From assembly GCA_020634615.1 (NCBI GenBank), contig JACKBI010000001.1:744001-808000 (forward strand): a stretch of 64,000 nt of DNA. Direction: 5' to 3'. Below the pieces are notes generated by a model. It did not search any database. It had not been told where the DNA came from and saw nothing but the letters and a program-made list of their open reading frames with translations. This stretch comes from Anaerolineales bacterium (GTDB lineage: Bacteria; Chloroflexota; Anaerolineae; JAAEKA01). A program made the position numbers and the translations under genes. How positions within the stretch are numbered: position 1 is the first letter of the stretch; each line of letters opens with the position of its first letter. Shown here piece after piece: positions 53,333-62,344 of this stretch.

Positions 53333-54727
53333 ATGACCACCGACCTGCTGACACTGCCTCCAAACGCCCCGCCCGCTTTTCATCTGCTCGCCAAGCCCAC
53401 CGGCGCGGTTTGCAACCTGGATTGCAGCTACTGCTTCTTCCTGTCGAAGGAGATGCTCTATCCCGGCAGCCGCTTTCGCATGGCTGACGATCTGCTGGAG
53501 TTGTACATCAAACAGCTGCTGGAGGCACACCAGGTCCCGGAGGTCAACGTGGCCTGGCAAGGTGGTGAGCCGACGTTGATGGGACTGGACTTCTTTCGCC
53601 GCTCGGTGGAACTGGTTGAGAAGCACCGCCGGCCAGATCAGCAAGTCTTGCATACGATTCAGACTAACGGCACGCAGATCGACGACGAGTGGGCGGCGTT
53701 CTTCAAACAGCACAACTTCCTGGTGGGGCTGAGCGTCGATGGCCCGCGGGAGATGCACGACGCCTATCGAGTCAACAAGGGCGGCAGCGGCACCTTCGAC
53801 CAGGTGATGCGCGGTCTCCATGCGCTGCGGCGTCACGAAGTCGACTTCAACATCCTTTGCACGCTGAACGCCGCCAACGCCGACCATCCGGTGGAGGTTT
53901 ACCGCTTCTTCCGCGACGAGTTGGGCGCGCAGTTCATCCAGTTCATCCCCATCATCGAGCGGGTGGAGCCGGAGCAGGTCGACGCAGCGCTGGCAACCGG
54001 CGCAAAGCTGTACGCTGGCGAGCCAGGGCCGATTGCCCCTGCGCCGTGGTCATCCTGGCACGACCGGCCGCTCTACACGCAGACCGGCACGGTGGTCACC
54101 GACCGCTCGATCCAGCCCGAGCAGTTCGGGCGGTTTCTGATGGGCGTCTTCGACGAGTGGGTGCGGCGCGATGTGGGAACGGTTTACGTGCAGATGTTCG
54201 ATGTGACGCTGGGCGCGCATGTCGGCCAGTACACTCTGTGTATTCACTCGCCCACCTGCGGCAACGCGCTGGCGCTGGAACACAACGGCGATCTCTATTC
54301 CTGTGACCACTTTGTTGAGCCGGACTACTTACTGGGCAACATTCAGGATCGCCACATGATCGAGCTGATCGCCTCGCCTCAGCAGCGCCAGTTTGGCCAG
54401 GACAAGATGGACACGCTGCCACGCTACTGCCGCGAATGTGACGTCCGCTTTGCCTGCCACGGCGGTTGCCCAAAGGACCGCTTCATCTCAACGCCGGACG
54501 GCGAGCCGGGCCTGAACTACCTCTGCGCCGGCTTCAAGCTGTTTTTCCATCACGTCGACGCACCGATGCGGGAGATGGCTAACCTGTTGCGCCAGGGCCG
54601 CTACGCCGATGAAATCATGGGGGTGCTGGCGCAACAGGAGAAAGCACTGTTCGCCCATGCCGGCCGCAACGACCCCTGTCCCTGCGGCAGCGGCAGGAAG
54701 TTCAAACATTGCCACGGTCGCAAGTAG
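53333..54727 (+). CDS. Radical SAM anaerobic sulfatase-maturase-like enzyme with SEC-C tail
   Basis: 464 residues. The radical SAM cluster motif is CNLDCSYCFF (Cys near 30-37), followed by AWQGGEPTLMG and GLSVDGPREMHD. The C-terminal SPASM-type cysteines are present (CIHSPTCGNALALEHNGDLY, SCDHFVEPDYLLGN, CRECDVRFACHGGCPKDRF). This is the anSME architecture, which converts Ser/Cys to formylglycine in sulfatases. The last 20 residues are a SEC-C zinc motif (NDPCPCGSGRKFKHC), unusual on anSME. No sulfatase gene is in the window. Confidence 0.9.
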   Translation: MTTDLLTLPPNAPPAFHLLAKPTGAVCNLDCSYCFFLSKEMLYPGSRFRMADDLLELYIKQLLEAHQVPEVNVAWQGGEPTLMGLDFFRRSVELVEKHRRPDQQVLHTIQTNGTQIDDEWAAFFKQHNFLVGLSVDGPREMHDAYRVNKGGSGTFDQVMRGLHALRRHEVDFNILCTLNAANADHPVEVYRFFRDELGAQFIQFIPIIERVEPEQVDAALATGAKLYAGEPGPIAPAPWSSWHDRPLYTQTGTVVTDRSIQPEQFGRFLMGVFDEWVRRDVGTVYVQMFDVTLGAHVGQYTLCIHSPTCGNALALEHNGDLYSCDHFVEPDYLLGNIQDRHMIELIASPQQRQFGQDKMDTLPRYCRECDVRFACHGGCPKDRFISTPDGEPGLNYLCAGFKLFFHHVDAPMREMANLLRQGRYADEIMGVLAQQEKALFAHAGRNDPCPCGSGRKFKHCHGRK

Positions 54728-54746
54728 CGACCAGCCAAAGGGTAAC

Positions 54747-54968
54747 CTATCCCGCAGTGGCCTCCACCGGCGCCAGGTTTTCAAGCTCGCGCCGATCCAG
54801 CTTCAGAATCACCTCGTCCTCCTCGATTTCGCTGATTTCCGACACCGGCACCACGATCTCCTTGTGTCGCCACCAATGGGTCTCGCGCACCACCAGGTGG
54901 GTGATGACGCCCGTCTGTGCATCGATCACGAACTCGTCCACTTTGCCTGCTCGCCCATCGCGCGCCAT
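54747..54968 (-). CDS. PRC-barrel domain protein
   Basis: 73 residues from ATG 54968. GRAGKVDEFVIDAQTGVITH, then EIVVPVSEISEIEEDEVILK, is the PRC-barrel pattern. The first strand of the fold (LNVPRNPLTDGAAV) lies upstream of this ATG in the same frame, with no ATG, GTG or TTG before the upstream gene's stop; a CTG at 55010 overlapping that stop as CTGA would restore it. So the real start may be CTG. Role unknown; PRC barrels often bind RNA or photosynthetic/ribosome factors. Confidence 0.75.
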   Translation of the reverse strand: MARDGRAGKVDEFVIDAQTGVITHLVVRETHWWRHKEIVVPVSEISEIEEDEVILKLDRRELENLAPVEATAG

Positions 54969-55006
54969 GACGGCCGCGCCGTCTGTGAGCGGGTTGCGAG
55001 GAACGT

Positions 55007-55873
55007 TCAGGCCGTTTCAGCCGACATTTCCGGCCACATGAGATAGGAGCCAACGAAGAAGCAGACCGCTCCGATCAGCGTGAAAATCGTCGACCATGTC
55101 GCCAGGTGACCAAAGATCGCGACTGGCAGGTAGTAGGCCAGGATCGCGGAAAGCATGAACGCGACGCAGCCGGCGAAATTGATGACCACTATCCACCAGG
55201 TCAGGTCGCGCCGTTTCCAACAGAACAGCCTGTGACAGAACTCGACCACCGCGGCGACGCCGGAGACAAGAAACAGGATCGACCCGACATAGTCGGGAAC
55301 CCAGACGATCACCTCATAGCCCAGCCAGCCTACGCTGGCAAACGCCGCGAAAGTGGTCACGTTAAACGCCAATGTGCCGAGAAACTGGGGAAACGTTGCC
55401 CAAAAGTCAATGCGTCGCGGTTGCCATCCGAGGTAGCGCCGCACCACCTGCGCCTGCGTGCGTCCCTCGCTGTCGATGGCCGTCGGTGCATTGATCGACT
55501 GGAAGTACTGGCTGTATCCGGCTGCGGTGAAGAAGATGGAACCGACGAAGAAGATGAGGTCGATCAAGTAAACGTTTGGCAGGCCCACCAGCACCAGCAC
55601 GCTGCCGCTGACGAAATGCCAGGAGCCGATCATGAACAGAACGGCAATCCACCAGTTGAGAGATGAGGGGCGCCAAAGCAACCAACGCAGCCGGCCTGCT
55701 GCGGCAGGTTCGGGACCTAAGTTCTTGCGATGCCGCCGCGAGGTTCTGACGTCCTCAGCACCATCGCCGCGGCGATGGACAACCCGGGTAACAAAAGGGC
55801 CAACCGAGTGCGATTCAACGTGCTCCCACTCGGATGGAAAGTCGATGTATCCATGTCTTATCTGTGTTGCCAT
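55007..55873 (-). CDS. Polytopic membrane protein, possibly YrhK-like
   Basis: 288 residues from ATG 55873 with GAAAGG upstream. Residues 1-75 are soluble and basic; about seven membrane helices follow in paired units such as WWIAVLFMIGSWHFVSGSVL and GSIFFTAAGYSQYFQSIN. The helix-pair pattern resembles YrhK-domain proteins, but I am not certain. Its stop is next to the PRC-barrel gene, suggesting co-expression. No catalytic motif is seen. Confidence 0.7.
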   Translation of the reverse strand: MATQIRHGYIDFPSEWEHVESHSVGPFVTRVVHRRGDGAEDVRTSRRHRKNLGPEPAAAGRLRWLLWRPSSLNWWIAVLFMIGSWHFVSGSVLVLVGLPNVYLIDLIFFVGSIFFTAAGYSQYFQSINAPTAIDSEGRTQAQVVRRYLGWQPRRIDFWATFPQFLGTLAFNVTTFAAFASVGWLGYEVIVWVPDYVGSILFLVSGVAAVVEFCHRLFCWKRRDLTWWIVVINFAGCVAFMLSAILAYYLPVAIFGHLATWSTIFTLIGAVCFFVGSYLMWPEMSAETA

Positions 55874-55992
55874 GCAGTACCTTTCGAGAAATCCCGACTG
55901 CGGCCGCATTCCTGCCCGCATGAATTCGATGCAGGAGCACGCTTACACGACACGCGGTCAGGAGCGACACTACCTTCAGGTTGGTAAAACCG

Positions 55993-56931
55993 TCATTGCG
56001 CGGCCGCGGCCAAGCCAAACCCTGGCACACAATCGTCCAGAAACTTGTCCACCAGCCCCCTGTACGCATCGTAGTTGTCGTCCACAGAGTTGGCGTGTGG
56101 GGATCCCCAGTCGGTCAGATCGAGCTGCTTACACGTCGTATCGGGCAGGTGCGCGAAGATATCCTGCGAGTGATGCGGCAAGATGTAATCGTCGCTGGTA
56201 GAATGGATGAGAAGGACCGGCTCTGTGAGCGACTCGGCGCTGATCATCGGCGACACCTGTGACGGTGCAAAGTCGGCCCGCAGGCCCGAGACAGCCAGAG
56301 CGCCCGGAACGAGCACTTTCATCCACGGCCCGTATTGCGCCACCGCCTGCTCGTTGATGATGGTTGTCAGATCGCGATAGGAGGAGTCGGCGGCCACAAA
56401 CGCCAGACTCGTGTCCAGCGCGCCGGTCTGCAAGGCGGTGGCAGCCCCGTAGCTCTCCCCTTGCAGCCCGATCTGGTCGTGCGACAGCCCCGTGCGCGCG
56501 GCAAACCAATCCACGGCTGCCAGACCGTCCTCTTTCTCGTAGAAGCCATAGGTGCCGTATTTGCCTGTGCTTGCGCCGTGATGGCGGTGATCGTAGAGCA
56601 TCAGGTCGCAGCCGCGCTCCCAAAACAGCGGCGTGTACTTCAGCTCGCGATAGCGGTTGCCGTTGATGCCGTGCATCAGGATAACGCCGCAGTTGCCGTC
56701 GACAGGGTTATCGAAGTACCAGCCGGCCAGCGTTTCGCCGTCGCCCTGAAATGTTATCTCCTCCGGCGCGGGCAGTCCATAGTCCTGCGGATCGCCGTCT
56801 TTCAACCTCTCCTCGGCCAGCGAGTTAGGTGTAAACGCCACGATGAGGCCGGAGAAATACCAGCTCGCGCCCAGATACACCACGGCCAGCACGGCCAGGA
56901 TCACAGCGACAACGATCAGTGCTTTTTTCAT
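55993..56931 (-). CDS. Membrane-anchored alpha/beta hydrolase
   Basis: 312 residues. One N-terminal helix (MKKALIVVAVILAVLAVVYL) probably anchors the protein with the enzyme outside. Hydrolase motifs: LMHGINGNRYRELKYTPLFW, YDHRHHGASTGK, GLQGESYGAATAL with the nucleophile Ser, and LIHSTSDDYILPHHSQDIF with the Asp; His in GSPHANSV. It resembles the BAAT/YhfR-like serine hydrolases of unknown substrate. Monocistronic, divergent from the cyclase gene. Confidence 0.87.
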   Translation of the reverse strand: MKKALIVVAVILAVLAVVYLGASWYFSGLIVAFTPNSLAEERLKDGDPQDYGLPAPEEITFQGDGETLAGWYFDNPVDGNCGVILMHGINGNRYRELKYTPLFWERGCDLMLYDHRHHGASTGKYGTYGFYEKEDGLAAVDWFAARTGLSHDQIGLQGESYGAATALQTGALDTSLAFVAADSSYRDLTTIINEQAVAQYGPWMKVLVPGALAVSGLRADFAPSQVSPMISAESLTEPVLLIHSTSDDYILPHHSQDIFAHLPDTTCKQLDLTDWGSPHANSVDDNYDAYRGLVDKFLDDCVPGFGLAAAAQ

Positions 56932-57119
56932 TTTGAGGCTCCGACGGCTACGTATGCTGCACAGAGGGTGGATGGACTGCCGATGCTTACCGGCACATGT
57001 GGATCACTCGACGGCGGGTTTTTGCTCGTAAGCGATATTAACTATATACCGCCGAATGTCAAACCGCCGGGCAACCCCAAGGGTACCGGGTAAACCGGGC
57101 CGATGCAGCACGCAGCAGC

Positions 57120-57148
57120 TTGCCGACCACCCGTGGATCGCGTATACT
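57120..57148 (+). promoter_or_regulatory. Promoter of the cyclase-STAND gene
   Basis: TTGCCG, exactly 17 bases, TATACT. The GTG start follows 44 bases later. Identical -35 to that of the GT4 gene at 39.6 kb. Confidence 0.65.
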
Positions 57149-57192
57149 GAACACACGATCGTTTCCATCTCCGCGTTATCCAGGATCTCCCC

Positions 57193-60093
57193 GTGCAACC
57201 TCTGCGCAGCGCCGCGTTCCTGTTCACCGATATCGAAGGCAGCACCCATTTGTGGGAGGACGCGCCTGACTCTATGCGCGCCGCGCTGGAGCAGCACGAC
57301 AATCTCCTGCGCGCATCTGTCGAAAACCAGGGAGGCCTGATCTTCAAGACCACCGGCGATGGCCTGCACGCCGTATTCGATTCCTGTCCTCAGGCGATCA
57401 ACGCAGCTGTCGCCGGGCAGCAGGCACTGCTTGCTGGCTCCTGGCCGCTGGAAACGGGATCGCTGCACGTGCGCATGGGTGTTCACTTCGGCGAGGTGCA
57501 GCCGCGCGCCGGCGACTTTTTCGGCGCGACGCTCAATCGCACAGCGCGCATCATGGCCGCAGCCCACGGTGGGCAGATCCTCGTGTCAGCCGAGGTAGCT
57601 AGCCAGATCGCCGATGCGTTGCCGACCGGCGCTGCTCTGCGTGACATGGGTAAACACCGCATGAAAGGCCTGGCCCACCTGGAACACCTCTACCAAGTGG
57701 TAGTTCCCGGCTTGCCTGCTGACTTTCCGCGCCTGAACACGCTTGATGTCACGCCGACAAACCTTCCGGTCCAGTTGACGAGTTTCATTGGCCGCGCCGA
57801 AGCGTTGCTGGCGGTCGAATCGCTTCTGAACGACCATCGGTTGGTGACCTTGACCGGACCGGGCGGCTGCGGCAAGACTCGACTCGCGCTCAAGGTGGCC
57901 GAAGAAGTGCAGGACTCCTTTCCACACGGCGTCTGGCTGACGGAGCTGGCCTTGCTGAGCGATCCGGCGCTGGTTCCGCAGGCGGTTGCCCAGGCTCTGG
58001 GACTGCGCCCCGACGGTGCCCGGCCGTTGACCGACGTGCTGGCGGACTACTTGCGGCCACGCTGCGTCCTGCTGGTGCTGGACAACTGCGAGCATCTGGT
58101 CGACTCGTGCGCTCAGTTGGCGGAGTGGCTGCTGCACGCGTGCCCCGAACTGCGCATCCTGGCCAGCAGCCGCGAGTCGTTGAACATCGCCGGGGAAGCG
58201 TGCTTTGTCGTGCCGTCCATGGCAACCCCTGATCCGCGCCGCCTGCCACCGCTAAAATCGCTGAACGAAGTCGAGGCCGTCCGTCTTTTCGTCGAGCGGG
58301 CAAGCGCCATCCAGCCTACATTCCTGCTGAACGAGCAGAACGCGCCCGCGGTTGCCCGTATCTGCCAGCAACTCGACGGCATCCCGCTGGCTCTGGAGCT
58401 GGCAGCAGCGCGCGTCAGGGTGTTGACTCCGGAACAAATCGCTGCCCGCCTGGACGACCGCTTCCACCTGTTGACCAGCGGCAGCCGGACGGCTCTGCCG
58501 CGGCAGCAAACGCTGCGCGCCCTCATCGACTGGAGTTACGACCTGCTGAGCGAGCCGGAACGCACGCTGTTTCGCCGCATGTCGATCTTCGCAGGCGGGT
58601 GTACGCTGGACGCCGCCGAAACCGTCTGCGCAGGTGGTGACATCTCCGCGGACGATGTTTTGGAACTGCTCACCAGCCTGACCGACAAGTCGCTGGTGTT
58701 CGTCGAGGAGGCGGCAGGCGAGGCGAACTTTCAGCGCCTTGAGACAATCCGCCAGTACGCGCTGGAGAAGTTCCTGGAAACTGGCGAGGTTGAGGCTGTA
58801 CGCGATCGGCACCTTGATTTCTTCGTCGCCCTGGCGGAACAGGCCGAGCCGGAGCTAACCGGTCCCGCGCAACAAATGTGGACGGCGCGGCTGGAGCGCG
58901 AACAGGAGAACATCCGCGCCGCGCTGCGGTGGGCAGAGGCGCGCGATCCTCTGGCCGGCGTGCGCATCGTCAGTGCCCTGCGCTGGTTCTGGGACGCGCA
59001 CGAGCATTACGTGGATGCCTGCGACTGGCTGGCACGGGTTGTGGAACGCGAGGAAATCGGGCTGCCGCCCCGAGCCCGTGCCCGTGCGCTCAGCGTGCTG
59101 GCGTTCCTCAGTATCGCGCGCTACGATATAGCGCACACCGAAGCGCTGGCAGATGAGGCCGTCCGCGCTTGCCGTAAAGTGGACGATAAGCGCGGGTTGG
59201 CGCTCAGCCTGCTGACCCAGGGAATCACGGCTAACATTCAGGGGGAACGGGCTGCCAGTGAAGCGCTGCTGCTGGACTGCCTGGACATGTACCGCGCGCT
59301 GTGCGATCGGGCCGGTCAGGTCGATGTGCTCCTCGGCCTGGGAGCAAATGTGATCGGTCACCGCGATTTTGTCCGGGCACGCGGCTATCTGGAGGCAGCG
59401 CTGGCCCTGTGCCGTGAACTTGGTCACCTGGCGGGCATCGCACAATGTTTGCAAGGACTGGGCAGCCTTGCCCTGCGGCACGGCGACCTGACGTTGGCGG
59501 AAGAATGGTTGAACCAAAGCAGCGCCGCCCTGCGCGTCATCACTGCGCAGGATATCAGCTCCAGCAGCGAGCTACTGGGTGAACTCGCCTACTGGCAAGG
59601 CAACTACACCGAAGCCAGGGCGTATTTTCAAGAGTCGCTGCGCCTCAGCGAGGAGTTGGGGCATCAGCTGACTGCGACATGGGCAACCATCCGCCTCGGC
59701 TATGTTGAAATGCAACAGGGAAACATCCAGGCAGCGCGTGCTGTTTTTCGCCAGAGCATGATCGAGCTGCGAGAGAGAAATGTCCCGGTCGGCGTCGTCT
59801 TCGCGGTCGAAGGCATGGCCGCGCTGGCGGAGATCGAGGGACAACCCGAGCGGGCAGCGCAGCTGCTGGCGTGGGCTGACACCATGCGCGCCGAAATCGA
59901 CGATCCCAGACCACCGGTGGAGCAGGACGCCGTCAATCGCATGGTGACGCGCCTCGCCAACTCCCTCGGCGAGCGCTCCTTTGCCGAGGCGCAGGCAACC
60001 AGTCGAGCCATGGCTGCCGAGGAGGCGATTCGACTGGCTTTCCTCCACGCCGTCGCCGACAACAGCACCATGGACGCCCTCGCGTTGGATTAA
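57193..60093 (+). CDS. Class III adenylate/guanylate cyclase fused to STAND ATPase and TPR
   Basis: 966 residues from GTG 57193. Residues 1-180 are a class III cyclase domain with both metal Asp residues (FLFTDIEGSTHLWE and TTGDGLHAVF). Around 190-500 is an AP-ATPase/NB-ARC-like module: LTSFIGRAEALLAVESLL, Walker A TGPGGCGKTRLAL, Walker B CVLLVLDNCEHL and the ILASSRESLNIAGE sensor. From about 560 on are TPR-like helices. Such proteins make cyclic nucleotide in response to a ligand bound by the STAND part; no DNA-binding domain is seen. Monocistronic. Confidence 0.9.
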   Translation: MQPLRSAAFLFTDIEGSTHLWEDAPDSMRAALEQHDNLLRASVENQGGLIFKTTGDGLHAVFDSCPQAINAAVAGQQALLAGSWPLETGSLHVRMGVHFGEVQPRAGDFFGATLNRTARIMAAAHGGQILVSAEVASQIADALPTGAALRDMGKHRMKGLAHLEHLYQVVVPGLPADFPRLNTLDVTPTNLPVQLTSFIGRAEALLAVESLLNDHRLVTLTGPGGCGKTRLALKVAEEVQDSFPHGVWLTELALLSDPALVPQAVAQALGLRPDGARPLTDVLADYLRPRCVLLVLDNCEHLVDSCAQLAEWLLHACPELRILASSRESLNIAGEACFVVPSMATPDPRRLPPLKSLNEVEAVRLFVERASAIQPTFLLNEQNAPAVARICQQLDGIPLALELAAARVRVLTPEQIAARLDDRFHLLTSGSRTALPRQQTLRALIDWSYDLLSEPERTLFRRMSIFAGGCTLDAAETVCAGGDISADDVLELLTSLTDKSLVFVEEAAGEANFQRLETIRQYALEKFLETGEVEAVRDRHLDFFVALAEQAEPELTGPAQQMWTARLEREQENIRAALRWAEARDPLAGVRIVSALRWFWDAHEHYVDACDWLARVVEREEIGLPPRARARALSVLAFLSIARYDIAHTEALADEAVRACRKVDDKRGLALSLLTQGITANIQGERAASEALLLDCLDMYRALCDRAGQVDVLLGLGANVIGHRDFVRARGYLEAALALCRELGHLAGIAQCLQGLGSLALRHGDLTLAEEWLNQSSAALRVITAQDISSSSELLGELAYWQGNYTEARAYFQESLRLSEELGHQLTATWATIRLGYVEMQQGNIQAARAVFRQSMIELRERNVPVGVVFAVEGMAALAEIEGQPERAAQLLAWADTMRAEIDDPRPPVEQDAVNRMVTRLANSLGERSFAEAQATSRAMAAEEAIRLAFLHAVADNSTMDALALD

Positions 60094-60129
60094 ATCTGAG
60101 TGCGTCTGTCCGGGATGATTTCCCAACAT

Positions 60130-60158
60130 TTGCGCGCCAGACCGTATAACCGTATACT
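60130..60158 (+). promoter_or_regulatory. Promoter of the AOR gene
   Basis: TTGCGC, exactly 17 bases, TATACT. The AOR start is 239 bases downstream, so the transcript has an unusually long leader for this window. Confidence 0.6.
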
Positions 60159-60164
60159 ATAGCT

Positions 60165-60396
60165 CGGTTCTTCTGGCTCCGTCTGCCAGAGCCACGAACA
60201 ATTCTCCGTATTTTTGCACTTCTTTTTTCAACCTCTGGATCGGCTGTGGCAGCCGAGACCACGGCGCAGGCTGTGACGCTTGCCTGCATCATCAAGTTAA
60301 TCGTTCCGTCGCCAGGAAGTCCTTGCCGGTCCGTTGCTTGCTCCCTGGCTAGTTCAATCGATGTAGTATCTCAAGACATACGAGGAGGTATGCAGC
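60165..60396 (+). promoter_or_regulatory. Structured 230-base leader upstream of AOR
   Basis: Four stems can be drawn: TCTGGC/GCCAGA (60172-60190), CGGCTG-TGG-CAGCCG (60241-60255), GCAGGC/GCCTGC (60266-60287) and GCCAGG/CCTGGC (60311-60349). The ribosome site GAGGAGG is at 60382-60388. This may be a cis-regulatory RNA; a molybdenum/tungsten-cofactor sensor is one possibility given the downstream enzyme. I could not match it to a known consensus by eye. No gene is supported in 60094-60396. Confidence 0.4.
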
Positions 60397-62220
60397 ATGA
60401 GCATTACAGGGTTCAACAACCGGGTTGCCAGGGTTGATCTCAGCTCAGGCAAAGTTGAGTATGAGAAACTCAACAAGGATGATGTCCGTAAGTACGTCGG
60501 CGCGCGCGGTCTGGGCGTCAAATATGTGTTGGACAACGGTCCCGAGGTCGAGCCGTTCTCGCCGGACAACTTGCTCTGTTTCATGACCGGCCCGCTGTCG
60601 GGCACGGAAGTAAAGATGAGCGGCCGCATGGCAGTGGTCACCAAATCGCCGCTGACCGGCACGGTTACCGACAGCCACATCGGCGGCTGGACGGCGGCCA
60701 AACTCAAGTGGGCCGGGTTGGACGGCATCCTCTTTGCGGGAGCCAGCGATTCGCCGGTCTATGCCTATGCCGAGGAAGGCAAGGTGACGATCTACGATGC
60801 TTCAGCGATCTGGGGAATGGAAACGGGCGACGCGGTCAAGTATCTGCAATCCGAACATGGCGACGACTGCACTGTGATGGCCATCGGCCCGGCGGGCGAA
60901 AATCTGGTGCGCTTTGCCGGCTTCATCAATGAGCACGAGCGGGCAGCAGGCCGCGGCGGCACAGGCGCAGTGGCCGGCTCCAAGAATCTCAAAGCGCTGG
61001 TCATCAAGGGCAACAAGAAGAACCAGCCGAAGCCCAAGGATCGCGCGGCCTTCAAAGAAGCGGACCGCAAGGCGCTGGCGGCGATCATGAACGAGGACGT
61101 GGTGACTGCGCCCCGCAAGGGCGGTTTGAGCGTCTACGGCACAAACGTGCTGATGAACATGGTCAACGTCATCGGCGCGCTGCCAGCCCGCAACTCCCTC
61201 AGCACTTCCTTCGCCGATGCCGAGATGATTTCCGGTGAGTACGTGCGCGAGAACATCCTGACCGACGACCCGACATGCCACGCATGTCCGGTGGCCTGCA
61301 AGAAGGAGTTCGAAATCCACGAGGGCAAGTACAAGTCCAAGGGCGAGAGCTACGAATACGAGTCGGCGTGGGCGCTGGGCGCCAACTGCGACACCGGCAA
61401 CACGGCCGCCGTCGGCTACATGATCATCGCCTGCAACCGCTTTGGCATGGATACCATCGAGATGGGCAACGTCCTGTCGATGACTATGGAAGCCACTGAA
61501 AAGGGCTACACCAACGGCAACGGGCTGGCATGGGGCGACGAAGATGCGATGATCGACTTGATCGAAAGAATCGCCCACCGCAGCGATGACTTTGCACGCT
61601 CACTGGGCGAAGGTACCTACCGCGCCGCTGTCGCTTTCGGCGATCCCGACATCGCGATGACGGTCAAGGGCCAGGCGATCCCGGCCTACGACCCGCGCGG
61701 CATCAAGGGCATGGGCATCGGCTACGCCACCAGCAACCGCGGCGCCTGCCACCTGCGCGCCTACACGCCTGCTGCGGAGGTCATCGGCAACGTGCTGGGG
61801 CCGGCCGACCTGACCGACCACCTGGCGTGGGAAGGCAAGGGCAAGCTGACGGTGATCTTCCAGAACGTCCACACCATGACCGACTGTCTGGATGTCTGCA
61901 AGTTCTCCACCTTCGCCGAAAGCCTGGACGACTTCGCCGCGCAGTACAGCACCTTCACCGGCGAGGAAGTGACCGCTGGCGATCTGCTGAAAGTGGGCGA
62001 GCGGGTTTACAACCTGGAGCGCTACTACAACAACCAGGCTGGCATCGCCGAAGGCAGCGACACTTTGCCCAAGCGCTTCCTCGAACTTCCGGCCGACGGC
62101 CAGGGCTCCCAGGGTCAGATCTGCGAGCTTGACCTGATGTTGGACGAGTATTACACCGAACGCGGCTGGGTCAACGGCGTCGTGCCGGAAAGCAAGCTGC
62201 GCGAGTTGGAGATCATCTAG
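60397..62220 (+). CDS. Aldehyde ferredoxin oxidoreductase (tungsten pterin enzyme)
   Basis: 607 residues behind GAGGAGG. The N-terminal pterin-binding domain has VGARGLGVKYVLDNG, SGRMAVVTKSPLTGTVTDSH and IGGWTAAKLKWAGLDG. The 4Fe-4S ligands are Cys294, Cys297 and Cys301 (CHACPVAC) and Cys501 (CLDVCKF). It oxidises aldehydes to acids, or the reverse, with ferredoxin. Length is normal for AOR. It is a single-gene unit with its own promoter, long leader and terminator. No pterin cofactor genes are nearby. Confidence 0.94.
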   Translation: MSITGFNNRVARVDLSSGKVEYEKLNKDDVRKYVGARGLGVKYVLDNGPEVEPFSPDNLLCFMTGPLSGTEVKMSGRMAVVTKSPLTGTVTDSHIGGWTAAKLKWAGLDGILFAGASDSPVYAYAEEGKVTIYDASAIWGMETGDAVKYLQSEHGDDCTVMAIGPAGENLVRFAGFINEHERAAGRGGTGAVAGSKNLKALVIKGNKKNQPKPKDRAAFKEADRKALAAIMNEDVVTAPRKGGLSVYGTNVLMNMVNVIGALPARNSLSTSFADAEMISGEYVRENILTDDPTCHACPVACKKEFEIHEGKYKSKGESYEYESAWALGANCDTGNTAAVGYMIIACNRFGMDTIEMGNVLSMTMEATEKGYTNGNGLAWGDEDAMIDLIERIAHRSDDFARSLGEGTYRAAVAFGDPDIAMTVKGQAIPAYDPRGIKGMGIGYATSNRGACHLRAYTPAAEVIGNVLGPADLTDHLAWEGKGKLTVIFQNVHTMTDCLDVCKFSTFAESLDDFAAQYSTFTGEEVTAGDLLKVGERVYNLERYYNNQAGIAEGSDTLPKRFLELPADGQGSQGQICELDLMLDEYYTERGWVNGVVPESKLRELEII

Positions 62221-62259
62221 CCGTCCAACAGTTCACATCTGTGCTTGGATCTGTATAAG

Positions 62260-62298
62260 AAAGGCCCGGAACAGGTTGATTTCCTGCCCGGGCCTTTT
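62260..62298 (+). terminator. Rho-independent terminator after AOR
   Basis: AAAGGCCCGG (62260-62269) pairs with CCGGGCCTTT (62288-62297), with an inner CAGG/CCTG stem, followed by a short T run (TTTT). Confidence 0.88.
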
Positions 62299-62300
62299 AC

Positions 62301-62330
62301 TTGAGCAGATCGGCGTTGGCATGATACAAT
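62301..62330 (+). promoter_or_regulatory. Promoter of the MntA-HepT pair
   Basis: TTGAGC, 18 bases, TACAAT, and 14 bases to ATG 62345. The leader would be about 8 bases without a ribosome site. Confidence 0.5.
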
Positions 62331-62344
62331 CAGCTGGACCAACA

